Origin: Ptychodera flava
Taxonomy: Eukaryota > Hemichordata > Enteropneusta > Ptychoderidae
Assembly: GCF_041260155.1 (NCBI RefSeq)
Contig: NC_091929.1
Span: forward strand, 30,735,462 to 30,799,461
Length of the DNA: 64,000 bases
Direction of reading: 5' to 3'
Position 1 is the stretch's first letter, and each line of letters starts with the position of its first letter. Below the pieces are notes generated by a model, which saw only the letters and a list, made by a program, of their open reading frames with translations, was not told the origin of the DNA and did not search any database. Position numbers and translations under genes: made by a program. Shown here piece by piece: positions 54,131-64,000 of the stretch.

Positions 54131-55676
54131 GTCGAATCTGAACGAAAGGGAAAACTGGGGAAAACTGTTATGTCTGGCGCGATGCGTATGAGAAAACTAG
54201 TTATAGTTATTTGAAAGTCAAATGTCCCTGATTCAGAGCGTCAGTAGACTGAAGGGAGACAAACATTGACCAATGTTGAGGATTCTATCAAAAACATCGA
54301 GATCAGACGGAAATATTTTGATGTGATCTTTATTCTCCATCCGCAATTTGACCTTTTGACGTAAAGGGACCACTGAAGATTTGTGGACACACCTTCAGTT
54401 GATAACTAAAAATGATTAGGGGGCTCTGGCGAGAAGTGATGGTATAAGCGGACTCCCCAACTTACAAACAATTCATACAAAATTCCTTTGTGTCAACAGG
54501 TTCTACAAGGACTCTCTGGGAATATTATATTTATCACAGGCAGATTTGTCAATGCATATCACATTGGACTTGACAATGGCTGTTTGGACGACTTATAATT
54601 TACCAGATGCATTGAGTAAACTTTACTGTCACTTATTCTCTCTTTTTATATGTAAACTTTTATCTTCCCGTTTATTGTTTCTCTGTATTAAAGATAGTTG
54701 ACAAACCTGTACGCCTATGGAGAGATAGATCAATAAATAAATCCTTAAATCTGGCAGATAATCTCTTCTATCGATTTGCCAAGTAATGGAGTAACCTATC
54801 AATCTTTTAATATTTTTGTGCGTCAAACTATCATAACATTCTGCCTGCAATCGAAAAAGTGCAAAGTTCATGAAACTTTAAACCTAAATGACGGTGATTT
54901 TTTTATGTGACACCCGGCGGTCTTCGCGAAGCAGAAATCTCCCATCATGCAATTGTTCAGACGGCAATCATGGAAAACTAATTTCTGGACAAAACTTTGA
55001 TGGCTGAATCTTTGCAATCGATGGTTTCCAACTGGAGTCACGTGATGTCACTTCTACGGGATGTCAGAACGAAACTCAATTTCTACACACGTCAAATGAT
55101 AGAATATCCGTTTCTGACTTTTTGCTGAGTGGTCAAGTTACCATCCTCTTCTTTGTCCTCTGCGAAAATTGTGGGTTTTTAATCGCTCTCAATCTACCGG
55201 GGACAGAGATCTCGTGTTTCGTCACTGATATTAACATAGAGCAGCCGAACTTGTATCTATAACCACAACTTAGGAAAGTGAAAAATTATATCTCGGTCAC
55301 AGTGAATCAAGATGAATGTAAATGATCCTCAATAAGTTGGCTTACATGCACCGACTTTAAATATTCCCTTGTTCCAATTTTCTGCGATGGTTTCCCTATC
55401 CTCTTTCTTCCAGCTGTGTTCAGTACCTCGTCAAAGGAAACACGATGCGTGCACCGTGACGCCGGGGAGGAGAAACCCTATTCCCGAGCACCACGCTACA
55501 AAGGCCCCTAGCGAGGCAAAGGTAAACGATGTTGGGAGGACTTTGAACTCGTAAGAGCAGACGCAGAATGAGAACTGAAGACCAGAGTATGATTCCTGGT
55601 GTTATACACTTCATGACGTTTGTATTTTCATGGAACTTTTTCTTCTTTTCATTCATCAGTGATGGATAAAAACAAT

Positions 55677-55708
<32 letters not shown>

Positions 55709-56676
55709 CGATTCACAATACTAATAACAATTTATGAACACACTCTCCGCTGTCAACATTTTCTCATTTCATCTCCTGGGTCATCGCATGATCTCTTTGG
55801 CTTGCTGAGCCTACTGAGAGCACATCGTGCCTTTTATTCCGTAGTAGAACCATCAAAATATGATGCATACGATTGCTTTTAGGAAAAAAGAAAATATGAG
55901 TCAAATCTGGGTCGGTCAGCCCGTTGAAAAGATTTTTTTTCTCGCTTAATATGCCAAAGGGTATCAGAGTACATGATTACTTTTACGGTACAGTTCACCG
56001 AAGTAGTTGATAACGAGACCCCGGTTCTAAGTGACTCGGACAAAGATTGACACTCACAGACAGACTGCGAGGAAAAGTACAGGCAAGATGGAAAATTATA
56101 TAAAATCATTGCTTAAATCGATAATATACCAGACAAATTATACATTAAATGTGACCTATGGCTCTTGCGTATTCGGTGTCTTCTCACGTAACGCCTCTTT
56201 ATCCCAGTAGGTAGCGTGCACGCAGAAATGTCAACGGACTCTCCTCGAGGCAGGTAGAAGGAAAAAATCCATGCACGGTTAATTTTGCTCGGCTTTTTTT
56301 GCGTGCAAAAAGGCCGCCGCGTGGCCCGTAGAGATTCTTTTACAAATGGACGCGTTCGTAGGGAAGGAAATTAAGCTCTGAATTGGAAACTCGTAGGGGT
56401 TGCCGCGATAATAGATGTGACCTGCATGCCGTTGCCTGCAATTGTACTATGCTGAATTAGTGCTTTGAGCGATAGAGAAGCTGAACACGACATTCTGTGG
56501 CGCCCGTAACACCCATCCTGCAAGGAAAAAAAAACGTGGGCTGGGAGATTCATCGCGAAAGAAAGTTGTTGCCGGGACGCTACAAGTCTCTCAGTAAAGC
56601 AAGACCGTGCCGCTTCCGATGCAGATACGGATTCACGCATGAAGTGTTCATAACAATGTAATGGTATTATGGCGTG
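54131..56676. other. Upstream of PSMA1, no supported gene
   Basis: An exon-like island at 55413-55520 (TTCTTCCAG before, AAAGGTAAAC after, open in one frame, GC-rich) has no partner exon or domain. An (ACA)n tract lies at 55674-55709. Confidence 0.4.
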
Positions 56677-56681
56677 TATTT

Positions 56682-57399
56682 CCACAGGTCCAGTAGGCAT
56701 AATTTGTGATGATTTTTTTCCTATTATTATCATAAAAAATAATTATGAACATTAATAAATTATTAATATGAATGTTACAGAATATTAAAACTTTTTTACA
56801 CACAATGTCGTCTACTTTGTGTAAATGCCATCTGGATACTCCATTGTTTGATAATTATGATTATTAATAAATTATGATTATGATTAATAAAGTCATATAT
56901 ACACATTGTAATGTGCTTATGTGAACAACCCTCTAGAAATGACACCATTGCCCAGGTTCAGTCTACGGCGAGAGTTACCATTGCCCAGGTTCAGTCTACG
57001 GCGAGAGTTACTACACAGTGTACACTGTGTAGTAACTCTCGCCGTAGACTGAACCTGGGCAATGGTAACTCTCGCCGTAGACTGAACCTGGGCAATGGTG
57101 TCACTTGTATATTTTGGGATAGATTGTGAAACTGTATGAGGGTTTCCAGAGGGTTGTTCACATAAGCACATTACAATGTGTAAAATATGACTTTATTAAT
57201 CATAATCATAATTTATTCATAATCATAATTATCAAAACAATGGAGTTTCCAGATGGCATTTACACAAAGTAGACGACATTGTGTGTAAAAAGTTTTAATA
57301 TTCTGTAACATTCATATTAATAATTTATTAATATTCATAATTATTTTTATGATAATAATAGGAAAAAATCATCACAAATTTTGCCTACTGGACCTGTGG
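56682..57399. mobile_element. 718-bp foldback transposon with 5-bp target duplication
   Basis: Almost the whole element is one inverted repeat. It begins CCACAGGTCCAGTAGGCA and ends in its inverse, and TATTT flanks both sides (56677-56681 and 57400-57404). The centre is ACACAGTGTACACTGTGT (about 57013-57030). Each arm carries two direct copies of a unit (CATTGCCCAGGTTCAGTCTA, CGGCGAGAGTTA), mirrored in the other arm, so the unit occurs four times. The right arm has about 47 extra bases near 57105-57150. The outer arms are AT-rich (TTATTAATAT, AATTATGATTATTAATAAA). No coding sequence. Confidence 0.9.
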
Positions 57400-57720
57400 T
57401 ATTTCTTGCAAGGTAGAAAACAGAGCTATGTGTCCACGTACAAGCGGCAATAATTATTCAATCGTCGATCGAATCATTCGGTTTACCCGAGTACCGATAC
57501 ACAGATGGTAAATCGAGCGAATCTCCAATGTTGCACGGAAGTATATGGATTTTACATCGATGAGAAACTCCCATCCTTGTTTATCTGTCTATCCGCTGGT
57601 CCGTCCTCCCTCTATCTCTATCTCTGTCTATCGTGCTTTACCTTTCTGTCTGTCTGTTTTGCTCACATCATTTTTCAGTATGCTCTTTTATCAACATAAA
57701 AACCAGGAAGGTGGTACCAC

Positions 57721-57880
<160 letters not shown>

Positions 57881-57979
57881 ACAGACAGGGGGATGGGTGG
57901 GCAGAGACTGATAAGGAAGATTCACTCAGCGCGGATACTGAGACAGACAGAGAAAGAGAAAAAAATATAAAGTAATTGA

Positions 57980-59220
57980 GGGAGGAAGTCTGCGTGATCT
58001 TTATTGCCTACGTGTCATTCAGACAAGAAATCACATTGTAACTGTATCTGTAACGCAGTAACGTTTTATTTCCGTCGACCATAAACATTTCTATGAGACA
58101 AGTACGACTCCTGAAGTTAAGTGCATCGGAAAGAATAACACGCCGTCGCGACAATTGATTGCTATTCCGCCCATCATTTCGGAATCGACCAAAAGGTATA
58201 TTTGCGTCAAGCGCCCTCGGCCATTTATTGATTCCAGGAAACAGTCGTCTGCAACGCTTCTACAAAGGAGAACCTGTCACAGAAAATTGATGCGGCAAAT
58301 ACCGTTAATGCGCGTTCGTCGGCATCAATTCCCAGGAACCTGAAGTTTATGCATTGGAATAACAAATATTTCTTATTCAACTGCAGGTAGTCAAAACACA
58401 GACTAAGAGTTCACCCAAAACTTTCCACAAACGTCGATTTTCTTCTTGTCAAACTGGATCAGCGAGAACTTAGATTTTCCATCGATTTGACACCGGTGTA
58501 TAGTTCGCATGAAGAAAATGCAGGTCATAAACTGGAGGATAATAACCTTTGAAAGTAATTCTATATATCACGACGTCGGTAAAGTGTTATCTGAGGAGTT
58601 GTGCCGCGGGGGTTTCATGACCTATTTAATTTTCTGAGGCCGCATTTGCTTTATTTTTTTTCTATATCACCGTGACTCCACTCGCAAAGAAATATGAACA
58701 TATTAATCTTTAAACAGAACAACTTAGAAAGGTACAGGTGTGTACTTGGCTTCAAACATAAGAAGATGTCGAAAATGAATGTAGGACAACGAAATTTTGA
58801 CAAACTCGGCACATAGTTGTATATTATTGTAATTTACCCGCATTTGACTTGTGTTTGATGAGAAACATTCGCGTCCGTCGTGGCCCATTTCTTCAAGGGA
58901 GCGCCAACCTCGAAATTGGAAGAGTTCAATTTTTGCTTTTAATCTCTCCGTTGCGAATTTTAAACCATTCCCTTTCGAAATCAAGATTAAAAACTATCTA
59001 CTGTTGATTGACCAATCAGAGTGCTCAATTCAGGGTGTTTTATCTACTCGTAAAGCCTTGGTCACCAAATTCCAGAAACGAATGACAGCGCCATAGTAAA
59101 GTACTGTCCAATCAAAAGTGAACATGTCATATTCTGTAGACATCTGGTACGTTTTAATATTCAAATTTGGTAACACAGCGGAAACCAGCTACAACACAAA
59201 ATCTGCTGTGGTACAAACAC
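57980..59220. other. No supported gene
   Basis: Short frames only. 58930-58990 (CATTCCCTTTCGAAATCAAG) looks like a scrap of the AAGGTAG-TIR family. Confidence 0.35.
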
Positions 59221-59222
59221 AA

Positions 59223-59273
59223 ACTAATGTGCCCTAGGGCATTTAAACTAATGTGCCCTAGGGCATTTATAGG
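59223..59273. repeat. 25-bp tandem duplication
   Basis: AACTAATGTGCCCTAGGGCA occurs twice in a row. Each copy contains the palindrome TGCCCTAGGGCA. Confidence 0.85.
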
Positions 59274-59413
59274 ATGTTCCATTACATTGGAAGGCTATTT
59301 CACAAATAAAAGTTTTAATTCATATCCTAAACATGTTACATTGACAAAGGGGACGGTTGACGTAAACACATTGAAAACGAAAATATATCAGTTAGGGGCG
59401 ATAGTTTTTAAGT

Positions 59414-59553
59414 CGGATAAAACCCTCGTACTCGGGCTCTTCTGGTATATGAAGTCCAACCCTACGATAAAATGTCTCGGCCTGCGGCCTCGACATTTTA
59501 TCGTTGGGTTGGACTTTATATACCAGAAGAGCCCGAGTACGAGGGCTTTATCC
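59414..59553. mobile_element. Hairpin MITE
   Basis: GATAAAACCCTCGTACTCGG is mirrored by CCGAGTACGAGGGCTTTATC. The stem runs inward through CTTCTGGTATAT and CCAACCCTACGATAAAATGT to a loop at GGCCTGCGGCC. Confidence 0.85.
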
Positions 59554-60013
59554 TATACATAAAACACAGGGGTCTGGGTGTAAACTTTGACACAAGAGAA
59601 AACAAAATACCTGATTTTTACTGACCCTCGAATGAGATAAGCACACTCAGCGGAGAACATATAGTGATTCATTTGTAACCAAATATCGTTAGTTCAATAC
59701 ATGCATACGTATGTGTGTATGGATGGAAGACCGATGACGCCATCATCGAACACTGTGACCAGGGAAACCAAACAGTGCGACGTGTGTATCATATAGATTC
59801 CAATGTATATTATCATTTTACTATATAGTAATGCTATTACTGTATGTCCATTCAAAGAAGAACGTAAAAACTTTCAATATGGCCAAAAAATTTGTATCAG
59901 TGTTCGCGTATAATACAATGTCAAATTATGAATGACGAACCATCGGGGAACTTGAATGTATCATGATTTCTTTATCTCTGATCTATCTTAAGACAATGAA
60001 ATTTAACGAATGT

Positions 60014-60645
<632 letters not shown>

Positions 60646-60649
60646 TTAT

Positions 60650-61390
60650 TGCTATTGACGAATGTTCACCTTGTGTTCATAGACAAATTTAACAAATTAA
60701 AATAGTAAATTTAATAATTAAAACGACTAGTTTTGCTGGGGGAAATCATCGATGTTAATAAAAGGCGATAAATTGCTGTACTAAATTACTATTTGCTGCC
60801 ACTAGCTACACACAAAAAGCTTCGAGAGACCTGTCATTTAATGATAATAACTTCCTTTTGTACGTTTTTGTCTGAAACAACCAATTGATGCCGTAAGCTG
60901 AAGAGTGCCCACCCATGCATAGTGATATGTATGTACACAACTCGGCATGGTGTGTCTCGGTTGCGAACTCACAAAAAGGATCTTTATTCAGCCATATTGC
61001 CGCTCACAACATCAGGATTTGGTGTTCTGGAAAGCTCTGCCAATACACTCGTCAGTCTGTTACGTTCTGAACACGTGATTTGCCATTTGCCATTTGCCTC
61101 CATACGTCACTGTTGAGTAACCCACGGCTTTTGATGCTGCGTTAATTCATAGATCCATTTGCCGTGGAGTGATTTCCTATACCGCAATTGTATTAGCTGT
61201 TACGATAAGCACAGTTGAAGTATTACTTGAAATTAGGAACATCAAGCAGCGAATTGCATAGTCTATATGAAAGCTTTGGTATATTAATTCAAATCTGCCC
61301 GGAGCTAATTACTGTATCGATCTATCTATGTCGATACAAGTACGACAACCAACGCTGGTTACAATCAAGTTCCGGCGCACATATTACCTC
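60650..61390. other. No supported gene
   Basis: 61000-61037 (CTCACAACATCAGGATTTGG, TTCTGGAAAGCTCTG) recurs at 63400-63436 with two changes: a small dispersed duplication. Confidence 0.4.
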
Positions 61391-61391
61391 A

Positions 61392-62142
61392 GGGACCGTC
61401 TCAGATTGTCGCAGAAGTTCAAAAGCGAAATTTATTCGTTTAGGGGGGGGGGGGGAGGGGGTTTGACCTCCATTCAATTAGTGAACTTCACTTTCGCACT
61501 TTTATTCTGTGATCACAAGTTTTCGTGTGTTATTTTAAATTAAAGAAAAACTGCACACTCGTGCCAACACAATTTGTAACTGGTTTCCATCTCATTTGTG
61601 CCCCAAACACAATTTACCGATAGGAACATTGTATCCTACACATTTCATTCATCAAATTATACAAAGACAAAAAGTATCATTTTTTTTAAAATGTGCTATT
61701 TATAAGCGTCTGCTCTAACCACTAGATGTCTTTATTCTCACTTGTTATGCACCTGGTCATAGTCGTTTTAATATGATTGAACATGCCTGGGCCCCCTTGT
61801 CAAATTTTTTCGCTTATTTACCGCCCCTACCAAGTACAAATTGCGTGTTCACAAAGACAAACAACAGCACAAGAGATGCAAAAAGGGAAAGTAAAATAAA
61901 ATGAAACTTTTATGCGGTAAAATGCCCTGTTAGTACTCAAATCTGATCGTTTACTTTAATTGTAATGTGGCAAGGGGAATACGTCTATAGTAGTTATAGC
62001 AAAATGCAACATTGTACTCTCAGGCAGACATGAACATTTCGCACTTTTGAAGTTTCGTTTAGGGGGAGGGGGGAGGGGGTTTTGATCTAAACGAAGAAAT
62101 TTCGTTTCTTGAACTTCTGCGACAATCTGAGACGGTCCCTTA
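61392..62142. mobile_element. TIR element with G-rich subterminal tracts
   Basis: AGGGACCGTCTCAGATTGTC at the left is inverted at the right as GACAATCTGAGACGGTCCCT. The repeats run about 40 bp, through GCAGAAGTTCAA. Both ends also carry CGTTTAGGGGG-type G-runs, in the same orientation. No coding capacity. Confidence 0.75.
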
Positions 62143-63240
62143 CGTAAACTACAAAATCGCAAATTAAGAAACAATTTGCAAATACATTTATTTCAACTCT
62201 GCTGCGTTATGTCTGGCTAATCTGCGCATATTCAGAGCAAGCAAATGTAAGTTTCTTATGTAAATTCACTTTGAGCATAAACTACATATGTAGCGTGTAG
62301 TCACAAGTTAACATCCGGTACACAATGAACCCCTCGTTGAACTACAATATCTGACGTCAGTATCGACTCAACATTTTGGGAAAAGTACGATGGTAACAAG
62401 ACACCATTCAGTGTTTATTTTTGTCTGTATCGATTGCTCCAGACGTGTGTTGACGCATGTTGTTGGAAACACACACGTTTTTTGGACACGAGGGAACTTC
62501 TTACTCGACACAATTAATAAGGTGTGTCGAGATACCTATGGCTTGGGAGCTTCATGCAAATTAATTTGTTGCATTTATGTCATCGAGTTGTAGCCAGGTA
62601 AAATACTTTTGGGAACAATTGTGAAAAAATGAATTCAAGTGAACATGTCTAGACTTGCTAAGGGTCGAAAAATCACGACCAATCATTTCAAACAAGATTC
62701 CTTCAGCAGTAAAGTAGGGTAATTTAAGCCGATGGTTAAATCGACCCGCAAGATCTTTGCACCTGTTAGAAAGCGTTTGCTTTGATTTCGCAATGCAGTC
62801 ATCCATTGTCATCGCTTGAAGGCGGGAAATGTGAGAAAAAAGTCAACATTGAGCCCGGTGAAATATAGACAATCTCTCAAGCTCAGACGATATTCTGATA
62901 ACTTCCCCAGGACATATTCATTGCGAAACTTGACGCAAGTCTTACAATTATTATTCAACAAGCTCTGTACTTTGCAGAACAAAGCCTTTACCCCCGAATG
63001 GCAAGCCACCGTCCCTCCACCCGTGGGTGGAGGGACGGTGGGCAAGCTTTTCGTTTTCTCGTGCGTAACAGTTGTCACAGTGCCCGGACACTAATTTGTG
63101 AACAAGTGCCAGATCACTTGACTGTGAACAAAGTGTCGTCTGCGGCTTTAAAATGATCTCGATACCTTGTGGTCAGAGCAACTGAGTGACGAGCCTTTTT
63201 GTAACAGGCATCGACAAATAACCAATAAGAAGGAAACAAA
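62143..63240. other. No supported gene
   Basis: Contains a 34-bp hairpin at 63007-63043 (CACCGTCCCTCCACCCGTGG and inverse). Nothing else assigned. Confidence 0.4.
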
Positions 63241-63242
63241 AT

Positions 63243-63246
<4 letters not shown>

Positions 63247-63301
<55 letters not shown>
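63247..63301. repeat. (CT)n microsatellite
   Basis: 27 CT units. Unlike the tracts at 7.7 and 24.9 kb it is not followed by CAG. Confidence 0.95.
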
Positions 63302-63304
<3 letters not shown>

Positions 63305-64000
63305 TTGTTCACGGGGAGTTTACAACCCAACCTCTACTCTATTCAGCACGCACCAAGATTGCACAGACAACTATTGCTTCGTTGCTCTATGCGTACGCTC
63401 ACAACATCAGCATTTGGTCTTCTGGAAAGCTCTGTAAATTAAAAATTGTCAGCAAATTTTGATACTCGAACCCTGATAAAGTTGAATCTTCGTATATAGA
63501 ACACAGTATTTCAAATGGATAATCGGGTTTCTCAGTTACCGTAACTGGACAGCTTTTGAAAGAGTAAACTCATAAATAGGAGGGGCCATTTTCATGAGCT
63601 AATATGTAAATTAGGTCACATAAATATCTGTTCATTATGATGGCAAAACGAGTGAAACAGGTAAACCTATCTCCTTTCAGCGTGTCCATATGCCTTTTGC
63701 AAAACAATTTAGAACTTTCAACACAATTTACCCCGCATCTTGAAAGTAAGTCATCATTTTACGGTTTGTTCAGTGAGGCACCAGCAAAAATGATACGCTG
63801 CGCAGATCCGCGTTCACAAAACTAACAAATCTCCTCTCTGCGCATTTCCGTTCACAGTGAAGATTTGCCAGTACCTGCATGAAGCACACTCTATCAAAAC
63901 GTATCACACGGATTCAGGGGTATAACCCAAAGAAATATGTATCAGCCAAGCACAACTATTTATAGATTACAAAGCACTCTGATTCTTAAATACAATATAT
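63302..64000. other. Window end, no supported gene
   Basis: Only short frames. A possible donor (CAGGTAAAC) occurs at 63659, but there is no partner exon. Confidence 0.35.

Noticed and set aside
56371-56733. 120-codon minus-strand frame
   Set aside because: Extends into the arm of the foldback element; no recognisable motif.

Overview
This is metazoan nuclear DNA. It has large spliced introns, no operons, and dense non-autonomous transposons and microsatellites. The one gene with certain orthology is PSMA1 (proteasome alpha-1), on the minus strand with nine coding exons. A highly heterogeneous MITE landscape, a metazoan Cys-rich single-exon gene and a Crypton relic suggest a marine invertebrate. 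An invertebrate deuterostome (hemichordate or cephalochordate) is my best guess, but this is inference only.

Layout. 1-28.5 kb is a tandem segmental duplication. Unit A (from before base 1 to about 14.6 kb) and unit B (about 14.6-28.5 kb) share an upstream block (1-2723 / 14618-17143), a promoter/5'UTR block, a four-exon small membrane-protein gene (4816-7104 and 19489-24013), a (CT)n-preceded 3' exon and a downstream block. Each unit has its own insertions: unit A a Crypton remnant, a LINE fragment and a 150-170 bp minisatellite; unit B several MITEs and an exact 160-bp tandem duplication. The membrane proteins have diverged strongly, while part of the upstream DNA is identical over 536 bp. 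27-30.5 kb is a nest of hairpin and TIR elements, including one with long TIRs and a 10-bp target duplication.

30.9-35.3 kb holds a secreted class-3 lipase-like gene (five exons, plus strand, 328 aa). 38.9-54.05 kb is PSMA1 (minus strand, 279 aa) with an NRF1/YY1-type promoter. Its introns and 3' flank carry six copies of a 92-bp MITE and three of a 220-bp MITE. Its 6.7-kb last intron contains, on the opposite strand, an intronless 165-aa Cys-rich gene (43919-44416). 54.1-64 kb has no gene I can support. It holds a 718-bp foldback transposon with a 5-bp target duplication, other TIR/hairpin elements and long (GA)n, (TA)n and (CT)n tracts.

The genes share no obvious pathway: PSMA1 is housekeeping, the lipase is secretory, and the duplicated membrane genes look like a fast-evolving local family. 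No tRNA, rRNA or CRISPR was found apart from a weak tRNA-like (SINE-type) stretch in a PSMA1 intron.
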